Assembly (NCBI RefSeq): GCF_023343835.1 | Contig: NC_064435.1 | Location: 38,154,603 to 38,218,602, forward strand | Reading direction: 5' to 3' | Source: Lagopus muta | Taxonomy: Eukaryota > Chordata > Aves > Galliformes > Phasianidae | DNA length: 64,000 nucleotides | Part shown: piece by piece, positions 40,026 to 52,495 of the stretch | Position numbering within the stretch: the stretch's first letter is position 1 | How the letters are laid out: the number at the start of each line of letters is the position of its first letter | The notes under the pieces: model-generated | The model's input: the letters and a program-made list of their open reading frames with translations, nothing else | What the model was told of the DNA's origin: nothing | Database searches by the model: none | Made by a program: the position numbers and the translations under genes

Positions 40026-43000
40026 CGCTGAAAGCAGGGGGACGGGGCTCTGTCATTTCTTGCCGGGTGGCAGTTCTGCTTCGGAGGGATGGGTCCGTCA
40101 AGTTTTGGGGTGGATGCGCTCATAATTTAAGGGAAAGCTTTAGAAACACAGCAGTATGCAAAGTGTTTGGATTTATGGGGAGAGGAATGGTGGGCTGTGT
40201 CTGTATGGGAACAGCAGGAGTTATTTTCTGTGGAACTGTCATAAAAATTCTGGGAAATATAAAATGGGATTTATTTTATGTCTGAAGGCAAGATGTAGAG
40301 TTGAACAGTTATATCATATCTATTGTGAAATAGAGCAGTTAGCCTTGACAGAATAGAAAGTAGGAGCCTGAAAAAAAAATAAAAAATAAAAAGCAGTTAT
40401 CAAGAAGTTCTGTCCAGAGGAGTTTCAAACTGCTTAGTGCTGCTCTTCCCACTGTGCTCTGCTAAGCCTGCAGACAAGAGCAAAGCGCTGGGCAGCAAGA
40501 CCAAAATTATCCATTATTCAGTTGAGGCTGGAAGCCAACTGTGAGTTTTTAATTTTGCTGCCACAGGTCTCTTGTGGCAGTTTCATTGTTGCTTTTCTGT
40601 TCCCTGGAATTATTGTGTTAGCTGATATGTCTGTTCTTATTGACAAATGCTCCTTCAGTATGAGCTGAGGATCTGAGTGACTTACACTATATGGGTATTT
40701 TATTGGAAGGGTAGCTCCCTTTAAGAAAGGAGATGTTACTTCTGTCTCCCAGTGACATCATTTGCAATCTCCTATTGTAGATAGGGTTATTACTCTGGAA
40801 TTTGGTATGCTTTATAGGCGGAGCCAAAACAAACATCTTGCACGACAACACAGATGATGTTTTCTGGAAGAGCAATGGAATTATTCAGATCAGTAACATT
40901 TCATATCCATCCTTAGTTGAGATGAGAAAAAAAATGGTTCCTTGACTTAAGGAAAGTTCATTCAGAAGATGTTATGCCCGTTTGTTAGGCTTTTATGGCG
41001 TGCTCAGTACTAAAGAATATGGGAGCTGCTCTTGGCTCAGATTTTAGAAGAGCGGAAGAGGAATTTCTCCCTAAAATTCTCAGCAAAACAGCAGTTACGA
41101 GCAATTTTGGTAATCTCATGTTGTCCTGCTGTGCATAATCAAGTGGGTCTTTAGGAAATGATTTGTAACAGGCACTTGGATAGATGTGTAATAATTTCTC
41201 TGTACACTGACTGATAAAAAGGATGCTGCAAAGTTGTGTTGGTCTCAGCAAGGGGCTGGTGAGAGCTATCCAGCAGGACATGGCAAACATCCATGTTCTA
41301 CCTATCCTGCAGTGGTCTTTTTTTACACTGACAGTACAGAGAGATGCGTTTAGCGTGTTGGACTCAAACTCACATCATATGGTTGAAAACCTGGTCAGGG
41401 TTCATTCTTTCCTTATGAAATGTTGGAGGCAGTGTACAGCTTAAGTATGGGACCTAGAACTGAAACTCAATTGAGTGTCCTAGCTACAAGGAAAAGTCAT
41501 GAAGTCATGCTCCTTGTTGTTTTTTGTTTTGTTTTTCTTTGTTAATAATGTATGCTTTTTCTGCTCTGGCAAACTGGAATGATGTAGAATTGGCTTGTGA
41601 CCTGCCAGCCACTTCCCACCCGGGTGTGAAGTTAACTCTGTGTGTGGCAAAATACTTCCATGTATCCTCAGTAAAATTTGTACTGGCATTAGTAATGTAC
41701 CTTAATAATCTGTTCCCATGAGTGGCTTTGCTTGTGCCAATGCTTCTTCAGTCATCCTGTTAGCAGGGGGCTGGCTGCTCCTGCTGGGCACTGAGCTGGG
41801 GGTGCCCACACTGGGGTGCGGTGAGAGGTGAAGGGTGCTGGGAAGTGACTTCTGTCTCTGTGCAGGTGTGTGGCTTATGGTGACCCTTCTACAAGCCCTC
41901 AGCAAGACCTGAGTACAAGAGTAAAACCTCTCATTTCCCCAGAAAGTGTAGGTGCATTTGTTTAAAAGGTTGCTTTTTTTCCAGTCTTCTGGATTTCCCT
42001 GATGTTTCCAGAGTTATTGAGAATGAGTATGGTGAGGCCAGAGTGATTTTCAGTTTGGCTTTCTGTTTTATTTCCTTTATTCACTTATTTACTGATTTTG
42101 AAGCACGTTAGCTACAAGAAGACACCTGAATGTGTTAAATGTTAATTTTAGTGTTTTAGCAGATTATACAATCTCTCAATCCCTAGGTTCCAGTCAGTGC
42201 TTAGAATATTCTAATTAATATCTATATCACACAGCTATTATAATTATTATCAGTATATTTACTACATGCTTAGAAATTTTGTGTGTGATTTTTTTTTTTT
42301 AAAGAAATTCTAAGTTTAGCTACTGGCTGTAGTAGCTCCCAGTCTGAAGACTCCATAACAATGTGGAATCCATTCCCTTCCTTCCTCACCCAGCATTGCA
42401 GGCTGAATGAATTACTGGCAGTAGTGTTCACAGCCTCTGGTTGAGTAGCGTGGGGCAAGCCCTCAGCATTGCCTTTTCCTAAGGCCTTGCAGCAAAGCAT
42501 ACTTCACAGGCAGGGAAGATTTGTAGTCCTTATTGTGTGTCAGCAACTTAAACCAATTAGTATATCCTTGCTATAGAGTAGCACCACTATATCAGCCTTA
42601 TCCTTCTTAAGCACCTTCTAAGCAGGGTTTTTAATATCCAAATCATTCAGACTACTCCTTTTATTTGTTTCATTTTACCAATAGAGTTTCTCACTGGTGA
42701 GAGTTTCTAAATCTTGTTATATTTTATCCAGGCACCTATCACCAGTATATAAACAATTCCGTACCAATTTGGTGTTGCTCTTTGCCAGTTTGGTTTCATT
42801 TGTGACATGCAGAGCATGATACAAAACAGTGCTTGCTTCCTCTGTGCTCCTAGCTTAATGTCCTTGCAGCTACTGCAGTTGATTTCTTTGGCTTGGTAGC
42901 AGCCATGTCCTGAGGAGCCGAGCCAGTGTTCGTGGTACTGAGGCTGTGCTTTACACCAGTCCACTCCAGTATTTTACCCAGGGCTTCCAAGAAAGAAAAG

Positions 43001-43878
43001 AGTCAGTGCATCTCCTGTAAGTATTCAGCTGAAGACACGACGTCAGAGCTAAGTCTAGGCTTGCTGTACTCTTATGATCTTGGCACTGACTGTAGCAACT
43101 GTAATTTGTTTCTTGTTGGTACTTGTTCTGGTGTTGGGCCAGAAGAATTTGCTTGTTAAACAAGCAGTCACCTGATTGAGGCTGAATTCAGTTATGGATC
43201 ACTGACTTTGTGATGTTTAAATCTCTGGCTAATGCTTAAGACGCTTAAAACAAGCAAGAGATGCTGTGATGCTGTTGCACTCCAGAAAGACCGTTACCTG
43301 CTGTAATGCAACTGGAGTCAAGTGCAGGAACAGACCAATTAAGAGCTGTGTTTGAGGCCATGGAGCTTTTGCCAGGCCTGGTAAGTCTGAAAGAAGGGTG
43401 TATTGGCATTGTTGTGTGGATGGGAAAGAGCAGCAAAGAGCTTCTTTTCATAGTGCTGCCAGCAATTAGCAAATGCTGCCCCAGACTCCTCTAGCTCTGC
43501 AGAAGGAGCCAGCTGTTCAGGCTTTTCCTAATGGCAAAATTGTCTTGAAGGTCTGCTGGGAAGAAAGGTGTTCCTAAGGCACACACCTTACTTGCCTTGT
43601 TCTCTGGCTGCACTCTGGACTCCAGCCCTTGTACTTAGAATCCTGTTGTCTAGCAGTGTAGGAAAGACACTTAAGTACATATGATAATCTCATCATCCTT
43701 TACAGGCAACAGTGGTAGCAATTACCAGCAGTTATCTTACCATGACAGAGAGAGGAAACACATTTGAGATATGACAAAATAGCTATCAGTTATATCTATG
43801 GTAAAAATTTTCTTTTAAATTGAGAAGCTTGCATGATCAATTAGATTATTATTATTATTATTTTTCTCTTTCATGCAG
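39832..43878 (+). other. Putative intron 1 of TMEM68-like copy 1
   Basis: Inferred from the donor at 39832 and the acceptor tttcatgcag ending at 43878. It contains no recognisable interspersed repeat or coding exon. The first exon is predicted, so other 5' exons in this stretch cannot be excluded. Confidence 0.5.
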
Positions 43879-43881
43879 GAC

Positions 43882-44025
43882 ATGATAGATAGAAGAGAAT
43901 CCTGCACCAGGACAGATACCTATGACCTACCTAAGCTACTTTGCTTACGTGCTGGAAGAATGGATTGCAGTGGAGTACTTGAAGAAATATTTTTTCCACA
44001 TAGTCATCATATCAGTGACAATTAG
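43882..44025 (+). other. Out-of-frame upstream ORF overlapping the copy 1 start
   Basis: ATG 43882 opens a 47-codon frame beginning MIDRRESC that ends at TAG 44023-44025, overlapping the main frame by 104 bases. Its first residues resemble the conserved TMEM68 N-terminus (MID....C). It looks like the ancestral start, separated from the rest of the protein by a small indel. Confidence 0.7.
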
Positions 44026-44207
44026 TGCAATATTAGTTTTTTTTATAGTTCCTTTAACAATCCTCTTTTTCATTTACCTTACTAACGTGTTGCTTATAAT
44101 ATATCAGAGGAATGGCGAGGTAAAAGCAGATCCCTTGAGTGATGTTTGGGATAGTGCAAGGAAAACTGTGGCAAGCTTCTGGGATATATATGCAAGAATA
44201 TGGCATG
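43922..44207 (+). CDS. TMEM68-like copy 1, coding exon 1 (membrane anchor)
   Basis: The acceptor tttcatgcag ends at 43878; the donor gtaagt starts at 44208. It encodes [13 protein letters not shown], a roughly 40-residue hydrophobic stretch, then [14 protein letters not shown] and ARIWH-G. It ends in phase 1, exactly as in copy 2. An in-frame TAG at 43886-43888 prevents coding from entering from further upstream. Confidence 0.88.
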
Positions 44208-44307
44208 GTAAGTATGACATGACTTAACTGGAGCTTTGAATTACAGTCAGTAGTAAGTACGCCTAAGTTTTAATTTTAGATATCTTCCAAATGTATGCAA
44301 GTGATTA

Positions 44308-44354
<47 letters not shown>

Positions 44355-47300
44355 ATATATGAAGCTGCACTTTAGTTTGGCATCTAACCAAAATTTCTCC
44401 CTCAAAGACTGCAATTTAGAGTATTTAGAATATAAGGGAGCAATGAGATTATGTACAGGATACATTTTTCTAGGTGAATAGGCAGATGCACTTCTTTTTA
44501 TATGGTATCAGAATGAAGTACTGTATTAATGCTAGTTTTACTGAATTAAGGGGAAGGGAGATACAAAAGCAGAAATAAAATTATGTAGCTTGTTACAAAC
44601 AGCTACAAAACAGCTTTCAGGGATTGAAAACAAAATAATTCACTGGAAATGCAATTTTTGGCTGAGGAAACTTACTGTGTTGTGATAATATAATTTCAAG
44701 AACTGTATGGAAAAAGAAAAAATAAGATGCCACGTTTAAGTTTGTACTGTAGAAGAACTTAAAAGTAACATGGTTTTTAGTTTAATTATGCTTAACCTTC
44801 AGACATTTTTTCACCACACCTTAGCCCCTAGGGAAATCCTCAGCCAGAAGCTTGACACCTGTTCTTTGCACAGATGTAGTTTAAGTCTATTAGCAAGACT
44901 TAACTTGCTGCCCTAAGGATAAAGAATAATAGGTTGTTATCAGTTACTTGCTGCTCTTCTTCACAGCTTTTACTCTTAATCTTTAAATATCCTGCAACTT
45001 AGAACTTCCTTAACCTATTTTTAGAACTCTGCCTGCACTGTCCTTGTCTTTTCCTCCCCAGATGGCTTGTTTATGGAGCTGTATCAGGGATGGAGATAAA
45101 GGCAGGCCAGGCGGAATAAAGTTTTTATTTAGTAGAAGCTGTGGCTTTTGCAAGCCTCCTATTTTGGTTCCACCTAAAGCCTAGATCAAATAAAGGAAAA
45201 ACCAGGAAAGAGGTTCATAGAAATCCATGTCTATGAGGAAGTTCCCTTCCCCCATGAAGGAATGGTTTTAAGTCTCATGGAGCGAGTTTGTATTTTGTGG
45301 ATTCTTTTCTGGACATAATACAAAGTTGCCATAGTTTATGTACTTATCTAAAATCAGAATGAAAAGTTCCCCAGCCTTTCAGTACTAAAGGCAGCCTATA
45401 AATAGGAGGGGAGTCAACTCTTTGGAAGTGTTGATAACAGCAGGACAAGGGGAAATGGTTTTAAGTTGAAGGAGGGAAGGTTTAGGTTGGATGTCAGGGG
45501 GAAGTTCTTTACAGAGTGAGTGTTGAGGTGCTGGAACAGGCTGCCCAGAGAGGTTGTGGATGCTTCGTCCCTGGAGGTGTTCAAGGCCAGGTTGGATGGG
45601 GCCCTGGGCAGCCTGGTCTGGTATTAAATGGGGAGGTTGGTGGCCCTGCATGTGGCAGGGGGTTGGAGATTCATGATCCTTGAATTCCCTTTCAACCCTG
45701 GCCATTCTGTGTGTCTGTTTGTGTGTGTGTGTGTGCGCGTGCGTGCGTCCCCTTCTTCTCCCAAACTTTTCATTCTGTCTGACACAAAATAGAGATTTGT
45801 ATTTCCATGTTTCAGGAAAGCCTCATAGTTGTTTGCCTCCCCTTCTGATGAATCTGTTTCATACTTGTACAGTACTGTGGGTTTTTGCTTGTTTGTTTTT
45901 TTCACAGTAGCCTGAAGAAAGTTCCAAACGGGCAAAATTTTGCAGTGATGTGATTAAACTCATGTGGGAAAAGGCCTGTTTCAAGTCTGATCTGAGGATT
46001 AAGTTGCTCAATAAAGTAAATCACTAAGTAGCATAATTTGTGGTGTTTGAGGGGCTTTCTCTTTGCTGTTAATCATAAGTTCCATACAGAACTTAACTCT
46101 TTTCAAGCTAATGCACAGGTGTTTACAACTATCTGGAAGTCAATTAATAAAGGACAGTAAAAAGTTTGCTTTAAATTGCCAAGCTATCATTGTTGGTGCA
46201 CTGCTTTATATCCCAAACAGGTTATGAACTTCACGGTGTAGAAAACCTACCAGAAGGACCAGGCATTGTTGTTTATTACCATGGAGCTATTCCGATAGAC
46301 TACCTCTACTTTTTATCTAGGCTATTTCTCTGGAAGAAGAGACTTTGTCTGTCTGTAGCTGATCATTTTGTCTTTCGTTTACCAGGTAAGAGCATGTTCC
46401 CTTGTATAGGCATCCTGAATGCACTCAAGCTGTTGCTTATCTTGGTGAAAATAACATTTACTACAATTGGAAGGCTTTTAAGAGGATATCAGAAATAAGA
46501 TGAAGGTTACCAGATTGCTGCAAAAGAGATCTCTTTTTCAAGAGATAAGTGACAGAGTAGTATTTCAAATTGAAGAGTAAAATATTTTTGTTATAAATAC
46601 ATAGTAAACTTAAACAAACAAACAAAAAAACCCACCAACAACCAGAAAGCCCACAAATAATAGGAGGCAGGACTCTCTTTTTGCTGCATTAGTAGAAAAT
46701 GTAGTTGAAGGTAATAGACTGAATAAAACGGTTTTTCATGCAGCCTCTCTTGTGCTACTTATCTGCTTTTTAGCAGAAAAATTGCATTTTGTAGATCCAT
46801 TCTTTGAAGAATGCTCCTGAGGATATGCTGTGCCAAACTCTCCAAAAGGCTTCTGATCAGGTCCACATAAAAGTCTGTTAGATAATTACACTGTTACAGG
46901 AGAAGTCTTGTGAATTAGTACCTGGTAAAAAAGTGGGAAAGAAAGGGTAGAAATAAACAGTTCATTTATGTTACAGAGAAGTAGCAGTTATTGGCATATC
47001 CATGAAAATCTGTGCTGGCACCTATACTGTTTGAAATGCTCATAATCTAGATCTGAAGTGAGGTAGCAAAACTTTATCCTGGTTGTTTTTTTCAAAGCAG
47101 TAAAAATTCATAGTACAGTTATCTAACCATAATGAATAGCTAACATTAAATGATAGATGAAACAATATTAAATGTAATGCACTGCAGGGAAAAAACAACA
47201 ACAACAACTTTAAATAGGCAAATAATAAACAGATAATTAGGCTTTAAATTCTGTAGATGACTTTAGGAAAATATGTCAGCTCAACTCTCAGCAATTACTG

Positions 47301-47444
47301 AGAAGCAAGCAGAATTTAAGGATTATCATGGAAAGAGAAGAAACAAAAACCTGCATGAAGGTGCTCATAATGCACATGGTATCCAAACTTGAGTGCCGAG
47401 TGGAATTCTGTTCTCCAGATGTAAGTAAAGCTACAAAGTAATTA

Positions 47445-47492
<48 letters not shown>

Positions 47493-49001
47493 CAAAAAAA
47501 CCCAAAACAACAACAAAAACAAAACAACAACAAAACAAAACAAAAAAAACCACAAAAAACATGGATGATCAGAGGCCTGGAATGGCTTCCTCTGAGGAGC
47601 CAGGTAAAAGGAACAGGAATAGAAGTCTTACATCACTAAGGAATATAAAAATGGCTGTCAGGTGAAGTTCCTGGGGACTGGAGAAAGGGAAACGTTGCTC
47701 CCATTTACAAGAAAGTGAGAAAGAGAGAGCCGGGGAACTACAGGCCAGTGAGCCTCATCTCTGTGCCTGGAAGATCATGGAACAGATCCTCCAGGAAGAC
47801 ATGTTAAGGTACATGAGGGACAAGGGGGTTATCTGAGAAAGACAGCATGGCTTCACCAAGGGAAGGTCATGCTGACCAATCTGGTGGCCTTCTATGATGG
47901 AGTGATGGCATTGGTGGACAAAGGGAAGGCAACCGATGTCATTTACCTGGACTTGAGCAAGGCCTTTGACATGGTCCCCCACCACATCCTTATCTCCAAA
48001 TTGAAGTGAGAAGGATTTGAAGGGTGGACTATTTGGTGTGTAAGGAATTGGCGGGAAGGTTGTGGTTTGATATAGCAGTTGGCAACCCTGCCTGTGGCAG
48101 GGAGGTTGGAACTTGATGATCCTTGAGGTCCCTTCCAACCCAAGGCATTCTATGGTTCAGCGCTTTTCCATCTATGTTTTGGGCAAATCCCAGAGAAGAG
48201 ACTCATTTAATGGTTTGTACAGTGTTGAGACTACCGTGTTAAATCGGTACAGCAGCCCAACTTAACTACAGAATGCTCAATTTAACAGTTTAAAAATCAG
48301 TGTTTAAAATGTTAAAAATCACGTCTTAAAAGAACTCTAAAAGTACGTGCTTGTTAAGTATTTGTATAGCAAGCCATATTCTACTGAAAAAGAAAATTTA
48401 CATTTATTCTGTATTAAAATCTATTTTAAAAGAACTGGCAAGAATAGATACTTTCAGATTTCTAGCTGTGCTGCACAAATATCAGTTGTGTGACTGCTGT
48501 TTTGATAATTATGAAAATAGTGTGTGTAAGCTTTGAATTACTGAGGTGCACTTTATAAGTCGGTTCATCTTTATAAGATCTGAGCAAAAACACTGCCAAC
48601 CAATATTCAGTCTGTATGTATTTTATTTACTTGGTACTTTAATCTATGTTCATGAGCATTAGATTTTAATTTGGCTGTAATCTTGTTCTTACATGCTGCT
48701 TATTTATTGCAGGGCTCAAATTATTACTGGAAGTGACTGGTGTTATGCCAGGTACAAGGGAGGAGTGTCTCAGTGCACTGAAGAATGGACACTTGGTGTC
48801 TATTTCACCAGGTGGAGTTAGAGAAGCCCTATTCAGTGATGAAAGTTACCAACTCATGTGGGGAAATCGAAAAGGCTTTGCTCAGGTTGCTCTAGATGCG
48901 AAAGTGGTGAGTATTATATGTATATTTCATTTCTTGTATTTACTGTATTTCAGAAATCTACACTGTGGTCTTTCACAATACTGATGTAATGCATTCATGT
49001 T

Positions 49002-49061
<60 letters not shown>

Positions 49062-52000
49062 CCTGAGGGGGATCCAGGATTTTGTTCTTACCATTTATCT
49101 TTTCTTCATGTTTGTGAAAGATTGTATCAACTTGCATAAGATGATGCATCTGCATTAGCACTCGAGTTTGACTTGAGTGAAACAGTTTTTTCATCTTCCT
49201 CACTCATTATGCTTTCATTTGCACCATGGAATGATGTCTGAATACATGAGCTGCATTCCTTTTGGCAGAAACTTAAACAAAAATTGGAATCTAATATCCT
49301 CCAACTTCTCATGGGCATTCAGTCAATGGTACCAGATAAGAATTAGTTCCAAGTAAATGCAGGGCACTGAAATGTATTCAGTGTTGATGTCAGATTGCCA
49401 GAGTCAGATGTTTTCCTCCAGAAGAGTGTTCCTGTTAGTTCCCACTGTGCTAATGTACACATGGCCACAATTTCAGTTATATTGTCCGTATGAATGATGG
49501 CCTTCAAATATGAACTTCCACCACTGTGTCTGATATCTTCCACAAAACTTGAATTTCTTACCACCATTTTCTTTTTCTTTTTGCATAGCTGTATCTATTT
49601 TTTATCCCATTTGTTGCTTCTCATACTCTTAGTTGCTTTTGCCAAAGCACACTGGGTTGCGAAATGTGTCCTTTTGTGTAATATTTCTTCACTGCTCTAT
49701 CTGCCTTTGAAATCTTGTGGGAAGAAAACTAAACACTAGAATAAATCTAGAGAAATTTAATTGCTCAGTGGAAAAAAGTATTTTTAGCCCAGGACTCATA
49801 CCTCTTTGCTGTACGGCCTTTTGAAAGTCACACTTTTGTGTTTCTGTTTCCTCTCTCTTTTTCCCAAAAAGTATGGGCTTTTAAACGCTAGCCAAAATAC
49901 TCCATGTATTGTAGGGTCTCGTACATCACCACTGGTAAGAAAATATCAGAATCTGGATAGGATAAACTCAAAGTCATGTTAGCATTCCTTTACAGTATCT
50001 CTTCTCATGTATTAAGTTAATAATATACTTGAAAAGTCAGAGAGTTGTAAGTTTAACAACTTAAAGTGATTTCCAATCACTTGTTTTCATATCTGTCTTT
50101 CAAACTTCCCCAAACATTAGAACAATGTTTTGCCAGATATTTTCACTTCACTTGCAACCTTATAGCGTTACTCTAACATGTAATATCGACATCTTTCAAA
50201 TAAAAATTGAATTAAAAAATAATATTGTGTGACCTTTATCGAAAACTTCACAGAAATCCTTGCTGTGAATCCTCGTAATCTTTTCACTTTTCTATAATTC
50301 AGAAGTAGGGAGAGCTGAATAGTGAGTGGTAGCTAACATTCAAAAGCACCATCTGTCGACAAGTGTTTTTCCTTCTGAGTTAGTGAATTGGGTCTCCCTT
50401 GAGGATAAAGTTGTGGACTGCTTTTCAGTATTGTGAGCATCACTGCAATTAACTTGAATCGTTAATTAATTCCATTGTTAAATGGAAAAATCGTTAATTA
50501 ACTTCCATTGAATTTTCGGCATCTTTGCTATTTCTCTGGAAGACTTTGACCAAAATTAACTGAGAAGGGGGGGGGGGGGGGGGGGGTTGAAGTTAAGTGC
50601 TAGGCACTTAATGTTGCCCACTCTACTGCTCATATATACCATTTCTCATATAAAGTTAGGCCAACATTAATAACTGGACTCTGTCTTTTGACAAATTTTG
50701 ACTTTGATTGCTCCTGTTTATACTTGCTACGTCCTTTTCAATACTGGTCAAACCAGTCTCAGACTTTGACTCAAGGTTGTGGATAAACTCATCTGAACTG
50801 ACAGAACTTGCTCTGTAAGGTAGCAATTCATGTGCTTTGCTAATACTTACTCAGATCCTGGATAAAGGCAAGAGAAGACTGGTAGCACTTTGTTTTAAAT
50901 TTATTCATCATACAGTATAGCCATCAGCCAAAGAAACACATTTTACTGTACCTGTTACGTAGTCATGGCAGAATGGCAGTTCCAAATCTGCCACAGGTGA
51001 CTTTAATGGGGATTTCAAGACTGAAATAACTTTATCTATCTGAATAGACATTGTTGTTCCTCGTATAATGTTACAGAAGTCCAACAGTTCTTGCACTGAA
51101 AAACTTGAAGAAATGTAGTTTTATCCTCTGTTCTTGCTTGCAGAATCCCACATTCTGTTTCTACTTCATCTTGTATAACTACTCTCAAGTGGGCACTGGG
51201 AATAGTGTTACTATTTAATGTAATGTTATGAATCAATGAACCTCCTGGACCTGGATCTGTATCAATTTCATTTAGGTAGGCCAGTGACCTGACCTTCAGA
51301 AACACCTTCTATCTATGCCTGGAGTTTGACAGGCTAATGGAGACAAGTCATTTCTGAAGATTGCTACATCACTTTATCTATGTTTGTTTGCATCTATTAC
51401 CTAACTAGATACACAGGTGCTGCAGTTTTTAAATTTCTTATAAAAAGTAGTGCTTCAGACATTTTTCTTTCTTTTCTGTAATTTAAATATACACATCTGA
51501 AGATCAAGAATGTTAGAACAATGGTGCCAGTCACTTTGGTTGGAGGCTGCAAAGATGCAGCAATGTCCTGAGACTGGTGATGGTAGGCTATAATATCCTG
51601 AGCAAAAACTGGGAGATCAATTGCAACCAGGTATTAAGAAGGGAGGGAATCAACAGTCAGGTGAGGAAGTGGTAGACAGCCTTAGTAAGCACAGGGTCAA
51701 AGGTGAGGTGGAGAATGGGGATGTTGTGTGTCTTCACTTCGGTAGGGCTTTTGACTGTGTTTGCCACAACCTTCTTGTAGACAGGCTGACAAAATCTGGG
51801 ATAAGCAGGCAGTAAGATGGATTAAGAAGTGGCTGAACTGCTGGGCTGAGAGGGCGGTGATCCACAGCACAAAGTAAAAGTAAAGCTGGAATCCTTTGTT
51901 AATTATCTGAATGATGGGATAGAATGTACCCTCAGCAAATTTGATAATAGTATAAAAAAAAAAAAAAAGAGAGAGAAAATTGGCCAAAACACCAGAGGGT

Positions 52001-52460
52001 TGTGTTGCCATTCAGAGAACCTGGAGCAGAGAGTAGTCAGAAATTCTACTTTTCTGAAAGAGTGGTCAAGCACTGGAATGATCTCCAGAGCTTCCTCCTA
52101 ACATCAACTATCCTGCAGTTCTGTGATTTTATTTATTTATTTATTTGAGTTGGCTGGGTATGATCCAACTCAGTTTCAACATAGTGAATCTAAATCTATG
52201 GATTATGATTTTTCACTCAGAGAGTGGTGACGCACTGGATCAGGTTGCGTTGTAGATGCCTCATCCCTGGAGGCATTCAAGGCCAGGCTGGATGGCTCTG
52301 GGCAGCCTGGTTGAGTGGCTGGTGACCCTGCATGTAGCGGGGGGGGGGGGGCGGTTAAACTAGGTGATCACTGTGCTCCTTTTTGACCCAGGCCATTCTA
52401 TGACTGTAGTGTCTCAGCCAATCAGACCTAAGGCTCTGGTTGTGTTGCTTTACAGCCACA

Positions 52461-52495
<35 letters not shown>

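Noticed and set aside
39464-40123. Minus-strand ORF of 219 residues
   Set aside because: It lies in a CpG island where stop codons are rare in every frame; it is Pro/Arg/Ser-rich without domains and competes with ORFs on the other strand.
47288-47533. Minus-strand ORF with alternating Val/Cys
   Set aside because: It is a translation of the AC microsatellite.
49000-49203. Minus-strand ORF ending in a long poly-lysine tail
   Set aside because: The lysines come from the T56 run; this is not a protein.
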